Source of the DNA: Gemmatimonadota bacterium
GTDB taxonomy: Bacteria > Gemmatimonadota > Gemmatimonadetes > Longimicrobiales > Gaopeijiaceae
Reading direction: 5' to 3'
Assembly: GCA_022827345.1 (NCBI GenBank)
Contig: JAJDTB010000006.1
Coordinates: forward strand, 1-64,000
Length of the DNA stretch: 64,000 nt
In this document: positions 34,343-42,868 of the stretch, piece after piece
How the letters are laid out: the number at the start of each line of letters is the position of its first letter
Numbering within the stretch: position 1 is the first letter of the stretch
Position numbers and translations under genes: made by a program
Notes under the pieces: generated by a model
Database searches by the model: none
Told to the model about the DNA's origin: nothing
Seen by the model: only the letters and a program-made list of their open reading frames with translations

Positions 34343-35769
34343 CGGGCGTCGCCCTCCTCTCCCACACCCGCCATCACTTCGCGCACGCGATCCCCGAAGC
34401 CGCGCGCCCGCTCCATCACCTCGTCCTCGTCGACGGTGAGGATCTCGCGGTCGCGCACCACGATGCGCCCGTTCACGAGCACGGTGGTGACGTCGCTGCC
34501 GCGCGCCGCGTACACCAGGTGCGAATAGACCCGGTACAGCGGCGTCAGCCCGGGCCGCCGCGTGTCGAGGAGAACGATGTCGGCGCGCTTCCCAGCCTCC
34601 AGCGACCCGATCTCGTCGTGCAGGTTGAGCACGCGCGCGCCGCCCATCGTCGCCATGCGGAAGACGGTCTCGGCCGGCAGCGCGGCCGGATCGCCCAGCA
34701 TGAACTTCTGCACCTTGGCCGCGGCATCCATCTCGTCGAACATGTCGAGGTCGTTGTTGCTTGCGGGGCCGTCGGTGCCGATCCCAACCGGGATACCGGC
34801 CGCGAGCGCTGCGGCGACCGGCGCCGCCCTCGGCACGCCCAGCTTCATGTTGCTCTGGGGATTGTGGGCGATTCCGGCGCCGCCGGCCGCCACGCGCGCC
34901 AGGTCCTCGTCGGACATGTAGATCGAGTGGGCCAGGACGGTCCCCGGGCGGAGCGCGCCGATCGATTCGAGTGCTTCGACGACCCCCATGCCGGTCTGTT
35001 CGCGGGCGGTGACGTCCTCCGATGGGTCCTCTACGGTGTGGATCTGGAAGGGTGCGTCGTATTGTTCGGCCAGGCGGAACGCGGCTTCGACGGCATCCAG
35101 CGGGGTCGTGTACAGCGCATGGGCGGCGACCGCGGGGACGACGGTGGGGTGACCCCGGTAGCGCTCCATGAACTCCGCCGCGTTCGCGAGCGACTCCTCC
35201 GGGCTGGCGAAGTCGGGCGTCGGGAAGCCGATGACGTGCGGGCCGGTGACCGAGCGGATGCCCGCGTCGATCGTGGCGCGCGCCATGTCGTCTCGGAAAT
35301 AGTACATGTCGGCGAAGGTGGTGGTCCCGCCCTTCAGCATCTCGACCGATGAGAGCAGGGTGCCCCAGTAGACGAAATCGGGTGCCACGAGGGCCGCTTC
35401 GGCAGGGAAGATGTAGTCGTTCAGCCAGGTCATCAGCGGGAGGTCGTCGGCGAGGCCGCGCAGAAGCGACATGGCGGCGTGGCCGTGCGTATTGACGAGG
35501 CCGGGGATGACCAGATGGCCGGTCGCGTCGATCAACCGCGTGCCCTCGGGGCGTGGCTCGCCCGGCGCGAGCACGGCGGCGATGCGGTCGCCCTCGACGA
35601 GCACCGCGCCGCCTTCGAGGACGGTTCCGGCTTGGTCCATTGCCACAACGGTGCCGCCATCGATGAGGATTGGGCCATCCTCTGCGGCTGGACCGCCCGG
35701 CAGAGCACAACCAACAAGCGCCAGGAGCGCGGGGATAAGGGAAACACGAAATCTTTCGTACATAACCAT
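34339..35769 (-). CDS. Amidohydrolase family lipoprotein (SAH/MTA deaminase-like)
   Basis: The product has 476 residues from the ATG at 35769. The lipoprotein signal ends LVGC. Metal-site motifs are NTHGHAAMSLLRG (first His pair, with the AM..RG typical of S-adenosylhomocysteine/methylthioadenosine deaminases and chlorohydrolases), QIHTVED, AHSIYMSDEDL and GTDGPASNNDLDMFDEM. The C-terminal signature IGSLEAGKRADIVLLD is present. Deamination of a purine-like compound outside the cytoplasm is plausible but unproved. It is first in an operon with the BlaI-type repressor. Confidence 0.86.
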   Translation of the reverse strand: MVMYERFRVSLIPALLALVGCALPGGPAAEDGPILIDGGTVVAMDQAGTVLEGGAVLVEGDRIAAVLAPGEPRPEGTRLIDATGHLVIPGLVNTHGHAAMSLLRGLADDLPLMTWLNDYIFPAEAALVAPDFVYWGTLLSSVEMLKGGTTTFADMYYFRDDMARATIDAGIRSVTGPHVIGFPTPDFASPEESLANAAEFMERYRGHPTVVPAVAAHALYTTPLDAVEAAFRLAEQYDAPFQIHTVEDPSEDVTAREQTGMGVVEALESIGALRPGTVLAHSIYMSDEDLARVAAGGAGIAHNPQSNMKLGVPRAAPVAAALAAGIPVGIGTDGPASNNDLDMFDEMDAAAKVQKFMLGDPAALPAETVFRMATMGGARVLNLHDEIGSLEAGKRADIVLLDTRRPGLTPLYRVYSHLVYAARGSDVTTVLVNGRIVVRDREILTVDEDEVMERARGFGDRVREVMAGVGEEGDAR

Positions 35770-35803
35770 GTGATACCTTAGCGGGAAGAATGGGATGCTG
35801 TCA

Positions 35804-35817
35804 ACGATAACCTTCGT
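35804..35817. promoter_or_regulatory. BlaI-type operator upstream of amidohydrolase-blaI operon
   Basis: ACGATAACCTTCGT, an ACGA/TCGT dyad, lies 35 nt upstream of the operon start. With flanks (35799-35820) it matches the site at 45746-45767, upstream of the M56 gene, in 20 of 22 positions. Binding by the BlaI protein is inferred. Confidence 0.65.
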
Positions 35818-36008
35818 AGCACTGGGTTTGCGCTTGGGTCGGCCCGCGTAACGGGTGACTGGATACCCTCGCCCATGAGGACTGCGGATCACGGCGAAGG
35901 TGCCGCGCGATGCGGCCGGGCGCAGGTTTGCGCGCAAGAAAAAGGAGGCTGGACCTTCGGGACTGCAAACCGGGATCGTGTGCTACATTGCTTTCCAGTG
36001 AAAGCCCG

Positions 36009-36026
36009 CTGCGGTTCCAACCGCAG
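36009..36026 (+). other. Hairpin in leader of the flavin-binding protein gene
   Basis: CTGCGGTT (36009-36016) pairs perfectly with AACCGCAG (36019-36026) across a 2-nt loop, 22 nt before the ATG at 36049. It may affect translation or be chance. The rest of 35818-36048 shows only a weak 50-codon frame that is not convincing. Confidence 0.3.
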
Positions 36027-36048
36027 GTTGCCATGAAGGCCGCGTATC

Positions 36049-36669
36049 ATGCCAAGAGAAACTAAGGTCGGCGCCACAAACGCCGGAAGGGACGATCCCC
36101 GCAGCGCGATCCGCCGTCGCGACCGCGGCAAGGACGACAAGTGGGCCGCCTCCTTCATGCGGCGCGCCGCCTACGGCTTCCTCGCAACGGTGGGGGAGGG
36201 CGGACAGCCGTTCCTGAATTCCAACCTGTTCGTCTACGACGATGCCGGCGGCCAGCGCCGCATCTACCTCCACACGCACCGCACGGGACGCACGCGCGAC
36301 AATCTGGGCGCTGCCGAAAAGGTCGCGTTCAGCGCGGTCGCCATGGGCCGTCTGCTGCCGGCCCCCGAGGCGCTGGAGTTCTCGGTCGAGTATGCGGGAG
36401 TCGTGGCCTTCGGCACCGGATGCGTCGTCGAGGACCGCGACGAGGCCCGCACCGCCCTGCAGATGCTTCTCGACAAGTACGCGCCCCACCTGCGCCCGGG
36501 GGTGGACTACCGCCCCACAACCGACGACGAACTGAGCCGCACCGCCGTCTACCGGATCGACATCGAGACCTGGAGCGGCAAGCAGAAGGAGGCCGCGGAG
36601 GAGTTTCCGGGCGCGTTTGCGCTGGAGGCCACGCCGGTGCCGTTTCCGGCACGTTCGCTTTCATTCTGA
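36049..36669 (+). CDS. Pyridoxamine 5'-phosphate oxidase family protein (NimA-like flavin-binding)
   Basis: The product has 206 residues. The split-barrel fold is indicated by YGFLATVGEGGQPFLNSNLFVYD, RIYLHTHRTGRTRDNL and KVAFSAVAMGRLLP, which resemble FMN-binding PNPOx-like proteins and nitroimidazole-resistance (Nim) relatives. Such proteins bind FMN, F420 or heme. A charged 30-residue N-terminal extension is unusual. It is monocistronic, with the broken hicBA pair downstream. Confidence 0.82.
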   Translation: MPRETKVGATNAGRDDPRSAIRRRDRGKDDKWAASFMRRAAYGFLATVGEGGQPFLNSNLFVYDDAGGQRRIYLHTHRTGRTRDNLGAAEKVAFSAVAMGRLLPAPEALEFSVEYAGVVAFGTGCVVEDRDEARTALQMLLDKYAPHLRPGVDYRPTTDDELSRTAVYRIDIETWSGKQKEAAEEFPGAFALEATPVPFPARSLSF

Positions 36670-36748
36670 TGATGGCCGTGGTATGGACTCGACGGGCGGA
36701 AAGTGGGACATTTGGGCTCACCAGATTGGCCGCGGAAGGAGTTGTTCC

Positions 36749-37030
36749 ATGAAGCTGACGGTCGTCATACATCAGGCAGAAGAAGGTGGCTATTGGGCTG
36801 AAGTACCCAGTATTCCCGGATGTGCGTCGCAGGGCGAGACCTACGAGGAACTGTTGGACAACATCCACGAAGCCATCGAGGGTTGCCTGGCGGTTGACGT
36901 GACCGACATCGACCTTTCCAAGGCAGACAGGGTTGTCACCACATCTATGCCAGGCAAGGGTCCGCCGTGCGAGTCTCGGTACCTGTTCATGGCAATACCG
37001 ATCCCAAGCGCGGTCTACAGCGTCACTTGA
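36749..37030 (+). CDS. hicB: HicB-type antitoxin with aberrant C-terminus
   Basis: Residues 1-63 are a standard HicB partial RNase H-like domain (MKLTVVIHQAEEGGYWAEVP, then ETYEELLDNIHEAIEGCLAV), ending DLSKADRVV. From residue 64 the frame reads TTSMPGKG..., which is out-of-frame hicA sequence, not HicB. So a deletion has removed the hicB 3' end and hicA 5' end and fused the remnants. AAGGAG lies 10 nt upstream of the ATG. A truncated antitoxin could still be made but has no toxin partner here. Confidence 0.8.
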   Translation: MKLTVVIHQAEEGGYWAEVPSIPGCASQGETYEELLDNIHEAIEGCLAVDVTDIDLSKADRVVTTSMPGKGPPCESRYLFMAIPIPSAVYSVT

Positions 37031-37065
37031 TGAAGATCGCTGGAGTTGACGACCGGCAACTATAG
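36931..37065 (+). pseudogene. hicA: hicA toxin remnant (C-terminal half only)
   Basis: In frame 1 the sequence reads GCHHIYARQGSAVRVSVPVH and continues GNTDPKRGLQRHLMKIAGV before TAG. This is the C-terminal half of HicA mRNA interferase, including the catalytic-His region (usually GSHHIY). The N-terminal half is absent and an in-frame stop lies upstream. It overlaps the hicB frame, which reads through the same DNA in another phase. Confidence 0.82.
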
Positions 37066-37113
37066 TCAGTCCGCTTGAGCCGGGGACCGCTCAGTGTTTC
37101 TTCCCCGCCCCCC

Positions 37114-38496
37114 TCACCCCGCGTTCTTCATCGCCAGCGCCTCCAGCCCGGCGTCGATCTCCTCCCGCGACACCCACCGCCCCCGCACCATCACCCCGAC
37201 CCGGTCGAACAGATTCGCGAGCTCATCGAGCGGGTTCGATCCGAGCAGGACCAGGTCCGCGCGCTGTCCCGGCGCAACCGTCCCGAAGTTCCCGTCCAGA
37301 CCCAGGTGGGAGGCGACGTACTCTCCGACCGTCACCGTTCCGCTCTTCAGGATCTCGTAGTTGGACATCCCGGCCTCGGACATCACGGCCAGTTCCCGGT
37401 GGAGCGCGAAGCCCGGCACGTTGAAGAGCTGCGGCGAGTCGGTCCCCATCAGGATTCCGGCTCCCGCGTCCGAGAGCGCCTTCAGGATCCGGTCGCGGAG
37501 CTCCAGGTACAGCGCGACCTCGTCCGCAGGTCCCCTGCCGCCGCCTTCCGCGCGCTGCCGCCAGCCATCGCGCGTCTCGGGCGACACGTAGCGCATCTCC
37601 GGCTGCTGGAGCATCGCGTCGGCGTCGGGCGCCCCGTAGAGGTTGCGCCACAGGTACTGGGTGGGGACCACGTAGACGTCGTGCTCGATCGTCATGGCGA
37701 TGATCTCTTCGAGCTTGGCCTGGTCGAAGCCGCGGGCCAGTCCCCCCAGGCTGATCGGGCCCGCGCTCACCTGCGCCTGCACGTCGTCGGAAGCGATGGC
37801 CTGGATGTAGCCGTCGAGGTGGTCGACGGTCGACATGCCGGTCTCGATCGCGTGCACCAGGCCGACATCGGCGGGGACGTGTCCCGAATAGGTCAGGCCT
37901 GCCGCCTGAGCCACTTCCACCATGTGGTCCCAGGCCTCGAGCGGCACCCCGGGGTGGATCTTCTGCAGGTCGTAGCCCGCCTCGACGTGCGCTCGGATCA
38001 ACCGCTCCGCGTCGGCCGGCGTCGGCGCCGAGCCACCGTTGATCGACGGCGCCCCCACGTAGAAGTTGGGGCCCAACACGTCCCCGGCCTCGATCTCGTC
38101 GGCCAGGGGGATCTGGTAGGCCGATCCCAGCATCCCGCGGATCGACGTGATCCCGTTGGCGACGTAGAGGAAGAGGATGTCCTCGACCTCTTCGCGCGGC
38201 GGGTCGTCCCCCGGCGGGACGTGCGCGTGCATCTCCGCGAGGCCTGGCATCAGGTACCGGCCCGATCCGTCGATCACGGTCGCGCCGCGCGGCACCTCCA
38301 CGTCGTCCGCCGCGCCCACCTCAACGATCACACCGTCGGCGATCACCACCGTCTGGTCGGCGACAACCGCATCGGAGGTCATCGGCAGCACGTTGACGTG
38401 GGTGAATGCGGTGAGTCCCGGAATCTGCGGCGCCGGTGTCTCGCAAGCCGTAAGCGCGGCGATCGCCGCCAGTGCCGCATGTCGCATGGTATTCAT
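37114..38496 (-). CDS. Amidohydrolase family lipoprotein
   Basis: The product has 460 residues from the ATG at 38496, with GGAGG 8 nt upstream. The lipobox is LTAC. Metal motifs are AEMHAHVPPG (HxH), the carbamylated-Lys region YDLQKIHPG, SGHVPADV, VDHLDGY and the Asp in LMGTDSPQLF. These match the imidazolonepropionase/prolidase-like amidohydrolase group. The C-terminal FGTVAPGQRADLVLLGSNP is typical. Substrate unknown. It diverges from the DUF418 gene with only about 24 nt between starts. Confidence 0.86.
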   Translation of the reverse strand: MNTMRHAALAAIAALTACETPAPQIPGLTAFTHVNVLPMTSDAVVADQTVVIADGVIVEVGAADDVEVPRGATVIDGSGRYLMPGLAEMHAHVPPGDDPPREEVEDILFLYVANGITSIRGMLGSAYQIPLADEIEAGDVLGPNFYVGAPSINGGSAPTPADAERLIRAHVEAGYDLQKIHPGVPLEAWDHMVEVAQAAGLTYSGHVPADVGLVHAIETGMSTVDHLDGYIQAIASDDVQAQVSAGPISLGGLARGFDQAKLEEIIAMTIEHDVYVVPTQYLWRNLYGAPDADAMLQQPEMRYVSPETRDGWRQRAEGGGRGPADEVALYLELRDRILKALSDAGAGILMGTDSPQLFNVPGFALHRELAVMSEAGMSNYEILKSGTVTVGEYVASHLGLDGNFGTVAPGQRADLVLLGSNPLDELANLFDRVGVMVRGRWVSREEIDAGLEALAMKNAG

Positions 38497-38520
38497 TCGT
38501 GTGGCCTCCGCTGGTGCGTG

Positions 38521-39882
38521 GTGGGGCGCAATCCGCCTTGTTTCCATGGTCACGCCGACTGCTCTTTCATCATATCGTGTCTACCCGCCACCCTTCAAAG
38601 CCGCGATCCCCCGTGCCGGCCCTCCAACCGGTCCGCCGGAGCACAGCCCCCGGAGCCGTCCATCACAGCCAACCACACGCCCGTCACCCGATCCGAACGC
38701 ATCGCGTCGATCGACGTGCTGCGCGGCATCGCCGTGCTCGGCATCCTCATCGTCAACATCGAGGGATTCGGACGCGTGCTCTCCGCCTACATGAATCCCA
38801 CCTCGGGCTCGGGCTTCTCCGGCCTCGACCAGTGGATCTGGGGCGCCGTCTACCTCTTCGCCGACACCAAGTTCATCTCGATCTTCTCGCTGCTCTTCGG
38901 CGCCGGCATCGCGATGATGAGCGACCGGGCGGCGAAGCGCGGCGTCTCGGGCACCGGACTCCACTATCGCCGACAATTCCTGCTCCTGCTGATCGGCCTC
39001 CTGCACGCCTACCTCATCTGGCACGGCGACATCCTCGTGTCGTATGCGCTCTGCGGCTTCATCCTGTACCCGCTGCGCAACCTGCCGGCGCGGTCGCTGC
39101 TGCTGATCGGCTCGGGTGCGGTGTTGTTCGTCGTTCCGCTTTGGGTCTTGATGGGATTGTCGATGCCGCACTGGCCGGAGGCGGAACGGCTGGCCCTGGA
39201 GGCGGAATGGGCGCCCCCGCCGGAGGTGCTCGAAGCGGAGATCGCGGCGTTCAGGGGCAGTTGGAGCGACCAGTTGCCGGTACGCGCACCCATCTCCTTC
39301 ATGCTCCAGACAAGCGCGTTTTTGGGCCTCTTCATCTGGCGCGCCGGCGGACTGATGCTCGTCGGCATGGGGCTCTACAGGCTCGGCATCCTGGCGGCGA
39401 AGCGCTCGGCCGCCTTCTACCGCCGCATGGCGGTGATCGGGATCGGGTGCGGGCTGCCCCTGTCGGCCGCCGGAATCGCCTACAAGCTGCACCACGATTT
39501 CGCCTGGGAGGAGGCGATGTTCCAGGGCACGCTCTTCAACTATGTGGGATCCATCGGCGTCTTCCTCGGGTATGTGGGACTGGTCATGCTGATGGTCCGG
39601 TCCGGCCGGCTCCCGCGCCTGCAGAGGCGCCTCGCCGCGGTCGGGCGAATGGCGCTGACCAACTACATCACCCAGAGTGTCCTCTGCGCCTTCATCTTCT
39701 ACGGGCACGGCCTGGCCCTCTTCGAACGCGTGAGCGCGCCGGGCCGGGTCGGGATCGTGATCGCGATCTGGACGCTGCAGCTGTTATGGTCCTCCTGGTG
39801 GCTGCAGCGCCACCGCTTCGGACCGCTGGAATGGATCTGGCGTTCGGCTTCGTATATGAAGCGTCAGCAGATCAGGGCATGA
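38521..39882 (+). CDS. DUF418 family membrane protein, start uncertain
   Basis: The DUF418 domain begins at RIASIDVLRGIAVLGILIVNI and shows about eight membrane segments, with FADTKFISIFSLLFGAGIAMM and the C-terminal GRMALTNYITQSVLCAFIFYG, both diagnostic. There is no ATG or TTG in frame close to the domain. The only candidates are GTG 38518/38521, which give a 65-residue unconserved leader, or GTG inside the first helix. Either a rare start codon is used or the 5' end is altered. Function of DUF418 is unknown; it is related to acyltransferase-like membrane proteins. Confidence 0.75.
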   Translation: MGRNPPCFHGHADCSFIISCLPATLQSRDPPCRPSNRSAGAQPPEPSITANHTPVTRSERIASIDVLRGIAVLGILIVNIEGFGRVLSAYMNPTSGSGFSGLDQWIWGAVYLFADTKFISIFSLLFGAGIAMMSDRAAKRGVSGTGLHYRRQFLLLLIGLLHAYLIWHGDILVSYALCGFILYPLRNLPARSLLLIGSGAVLFVVPLWVLMGLSMPHWPEAERLALEAEWAPPPEVLEAEIAAFRGSWSDQLPVRAPISFMLQTSAFLGLFIWRAGGLMLVGMGLYRLGILAAKRSAAFYRRMAVIGIGCGLPLSAAGIAYKLHHDFAWEEAMFQGTLFNYVGSIGVFLGYVGLVMLMVRSGRLPRLQRRLAAVGRMALTNYITQSVLCAFIFYGHGLALFERVSAPGRVGIVIAIWTLQLLWSSWWLQRHRFGPLEWIWRSASYMKRQQIRA

Positions 39883-39919
39883 GCCCGGCAAGCGCTCCCA
39901 ACCTCCCACCGAGCGAACG

Positions 39920-40828
39920 ATGACGGAATCACCGGAAAGGACACCCCTGGCGCCCCACGAAATGCTCCGCGTGATGGACGCGGCGCAGGTCATCCACGAG
40001 CGCCGCGCCGCCCTCGAGGAACACGAGGCCTTCGACCGCGAGGCCACGATCCGCGAGATCCAGGTCATGTACGAGGAGCTGGGCGACCTCGTGGACGCCG
40101 AGACGATCGAGAAGGCGCTCGACGAGTACCTGACCCAACGCTATGCATTCACCCCGGCGCCGGCCGGTCTGCGGCGCAACCTGGCCCTGCTCTACATCAG
40201 GCGCGGGTGGGTGGCGACGCGCGTGATCCTCCCCACGGCGGCGGCCGCGACCCTCGTCTGGGGCGGCTTCGCCTATGTGGAGGGGCGCGCGCAGCGAATA
40301 CAGGAACTTGAGGCGGCCGCCCTCGTCACCCTCGAAACCGATATCGACCGTCTGCGCGACGCCGTGCTCGCCGTGGCCGCCGAAGACCTCGTCCGCGAGC
40401 GCGCGGACGCGCTCGGCCAGGAGGCCACAGCGCAGATCGCCGCCCGAAACACCGACGCCCTCCGGACCACCGCGGCGAGGCTCGAGAACCTCCACGACCT
40501 CGTCGCCGCGGAGTATCGCCTGGAGGTCACCGGGGGCACCTGGCGAAGACACGACAGCAACCCGAACATCCGCAACCATTATCTGCTGGTGCGGGCGCTG
40601 GATGCCGACGGCAACGCGGTCACCGTCCCGATCCGCAATGAAGAGACCGGCGGCACCAGGCGCGTGAGCGAGTGGGGCGAGCGTGTCCCGCAGGAGGTCT
40701 ACGACCGCGTGGCCGCCGACAAGCAGGACAACGGCATCATCGACGACGAGCAGTTCGGCTTCAAGCCGCGAGGGTTCATCACCGCCGAGCGCCGCCATCC
40801 GGACGTCGGCCAGATCACGGAGTGGTAG
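39920..40828 (+). CDS. DUF6384-like single-pass membrane protein
   Basis: The product has 302 residues. The N-terminal 90 residues are helical and match my recollection of DUF6384 (MLRVMDAAQVIHERR, EIQVMYEELG, ALDEYLTQRYAFTPAPAGL). One membrane segment follows (VILPTAAAATLVWGGFAYV, about 100-118), then a coiled coil, then a C-terminal domain with YRLEVTGGTWRR..NPNIRNHYLLV. The next gene starts 2 nt after its stop, so the two act together. Function unknown. Confidence 0.7.
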   Translation: MTESPERTPLAPHEMLRVMDAAQVIHERRAALEEHEAFDREATIREIQVMYEELGDLVDAETIEKALDEYLTQRYAFTPAPAGLRRNLALLYIRRGWVATRVILPTAAAATLVWGGFAYVEGRAQRIQELEAAALVTLETDIDRLRDAVLAVAAEDLVRERADALGQEATAQIAARNTDALRTTAARLENLHDLVAAEYRLEVTGGTWRRHDSNPNIRNHYLLVRALDADGNAVTVPIRNEETGGTRRVSEWGERVPQEVYDRVAADKQDNGIIDDEQFGFKPRGFITAERRHPDVGQITEW

Positions 40829-40830
40829 CC

Positions 40831-42231
40831 ATGCACACAGGCGAAGACATCCATGACAGCATGATCTCGCGCATCCGCAAGGTCCGGCGCCAGCTGGATC
40901 GCGCGGAGCAGCGCATCGACGCCCTGCAGGGGCAATTGGCCGAGGCGGGCGAACGCCGGTGCGCCACGTTGCGCGCCTTGGCCGAGCTGCACCTGCCGGG
41001 GATGACCGAGGAGGCGATCGGGGGCACCCTCGCCGAGATGGAGGCCGACATCCGCGCCATCTTCGACGAGAAGAAGGACCGCCTGGCCGAGGTCGAGCGC
41101 CTCATTCCCGGGCAGCGGGGCGCGGTGGCCGAGGCCGAAGCGGCGCTCGCGACCGTCACCCGGTCCCTCAACGAGACCGGCAGGGAGCGCGCCCGCCTGG
41201 CCCACATCGTCTTCGAGGAACTCCAGGCCATGTCCCGCTGGCAGAGCCTCTTCGCGCAGGTCCAGCGCCTGGAGGCCCGGGTCGCCGCCTCCGAAAAACG
41301 CCACGAGGCCGCCCGGCGCGAACAGGCCGACAAGGTCCCCGCGTACGAGCGCGACCCCCTCTTCGCCTACCTCGCCCGCCGGGGGATCGGCACGGCGCAC
41401 GCTGCCGGAAACGCCATCACCCGGGGTCTCGACAGGTGGGTTGCAGGGGTGATGCAGTACGCCGATGCCCGCGCGAAGTACGACTTTCTCAAGGCCCTTC
41501 CCGACCATGCCGCGGCGGCGCTTGCGGAAGACCGCGCGGCCCTCGCGGCGGCCACACCACCCCTGACCCGGCTGGAGACCGAGGTCGTCGACCGCAACGG
41601 CCTGACCCCCGTGCTCGAGCGCGGCGAGCGGCTCTACGCCCAGCGCGAGGACGCACGGCGGGCCCTGCGCGAAGCCGAGACCACCCTGCGCGACCTCACG
41701 ACTGAGTTCGCGGCCCTCCACGACGAACGCGGATCGTACTACGAATCGGCCATCGACGGCATCGAAGCCTACCTCGACGGCCGCACGCCGGACGAACTCG
41801 CGGCGATGGCCCGCGCCAGCGGCGACCCGCGCGACGATCTCCTCGTGGCGGACCTCCACGCAATCGACGACGAGCTCGCCGGGCTGCGCGCCCACCTGGC
41901 CACCCGCAATGCCGAACGCGACCGCATCGCGGATCGTCTCGCCGGCCTCGAAGACCTTCGCGATCAGTTCGAGGCCGACGACTGGAACGGCCGCCGCTCA
42001 CGCTTCGACGACGGGCTCGACATCAACGCCCTCCTGCTCGGCTACCTCGCCGGCAGCCACTCCCATGGGCACGTGCACCGTGCCCTGGGCCGCAGCCAGC
42101 ACTTCGTGCCCATCGGCGACAGCTTCGGCGGGGGTGGGTTCTCGAGCGGCGGCGGCTTCGGCGGCGGCGGGTTCTCGAGCGGGGGCGGGTTCAGCGGCGG
42201 CGGCGGGTTTTCCACCGGGGGTGGGTTCTAG
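40831..42231 (+). CDS. Coiled-coil protein with Gly-Phe-rich tail
   Basis: The product has 466 residues, no signal peptide. Residues 10-400 are almost entirely long charged helices with heptad character, reminiscent of PspA/IM30-like or structural coiled coils but without a recognised domain. Residues about 430-466 are repeats of (S/G)GGGF, ending GGGF at the C-terminus. Such tails often drive self-association. It is translated directly after the DUF6384-like gene. No confident function. Confidence 0.7.
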   Translation: MHTGEDIHDSMISRIRKVRRQLDRAEQRIDALQGQLAEAGERRCATLRALAELHLPGMTEEAIGGTLAEMEADIRAIFDEKKDRLAEVERLIPGQRGAVAEAEAALATVTRSLNETGRERARLAHIVFEELQAMSRWQSLFAQVQRLEARVAASEKRHEAARREQADKVPAYERDPLFAYLARRGIGTAHAAGNAITRGLDRWVAGVMQYADARAKYDFLKALPDHAAAALAEDRAALAAATPPLTRLETEVVDRNGLTPVLERGERLYAQREDARRALREAETTLRDLTTEFAALHDERGSYYESAIDGIEAYLDGRTPDELAAMARASGDPRDDLLVADLHAIDDELAGLRAHLATRNAERDRIADRLAGLEDLRDQFEADDWNGRRSRFDDGLDINALLLGYLAGSHSHGHVHRALGRSQHFVPIGDSFGGGGFSSGGGFGGGGFSSGGGFSGGGGFSTGGGF

Positions 42232-42279
42232 GAGCGTGTCCCGGAAGCCCGGCCAATACTCGCGCACCACGGACCCGTA

Positions 42280-42861
42280 ATGCCTCCAACGCCCTTCTTC
42301 TCGTCGACCCGCGAACGCCGACTCTGGATCTGGACGGCGGTTGTCGTCGCGGCGATCTACTCCACCCTGGGTCTCGCGCGCACCATCGTCGACTACCTGG
42401 GCAACGACTTCGTCTCCGTTTGGCTCTTCCTGCTCGGTTGCGTCCTCGTCCTGGCCACCGTCATCACGCAGGGCCTGAAGGTGCGGCCCGGAGGCGCCGA
42501 GATTGCGGTCGCCCTGGGCGTTGCGGCCGCCTACCTGCTGATCATCGTGCGCATGTCCGTCCCGACCGAGCGCTCCCACCTGGTGGAGTACGGCGTGGTC
42601 GCCGTCTTCATCCACGAGGCGCTGACCGAGCGGGCCGGTCAGGGCCGCCGGGTCCCCGCTCCCGCCCTGCTTGCGATCGTGGCCGCGTCTCTGGTCGGCG
42701 TGGTCGACGAGGGGATCCAGAGGCTGATTCCCAGCCGCGTGTTCGACCCCGTCGACATCCTGTTCAACGTGCTGGCTGCGCTGATGGCCGTCACCGCCAG
42801 CGTGGCGCTGCGCTGGGCGCGGCGGCGGGGGACTTCGCTGCTGCGGGCTGATGTGAAGTGA
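42280..42861 (+). CDS. VanZ-like family membrane protein
   Basis: The product has 193 residues with about five membrane helices. The VanZ signature is present: RSHLVEYGVVAVFIHEAL followed by VDEGIQRLIPSRVFDPVDIL. The latter matches the conserved DE.xQ...RxFDxxDxxxN motif. VanZ raises teicoplanin resistance in enterococci, but most homologues have no assigned role. It lies 48 nt after the coiled-coil gene and is convergent with the propeller at 42869. Confidence 0.82.
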   Translation: MPPTPFFSSTRERRLWIWTAVVVAAIYSTLGLARTIVDYLGNDFVSVWLFLLGCVLVLATVITQGLKVRPGGAEIAVALGVAAAYLLIIVRMSVPTERSHLVEYGVVAVFIHEALTERAGQGRRVPAPALLAIVAASLVGVVDEGIQRLIPSRVFDPVDILFNVLAALMAVTASVALRWARRRGTSLLRADVK

Positions 42862-42868
42862 AGCGCCC

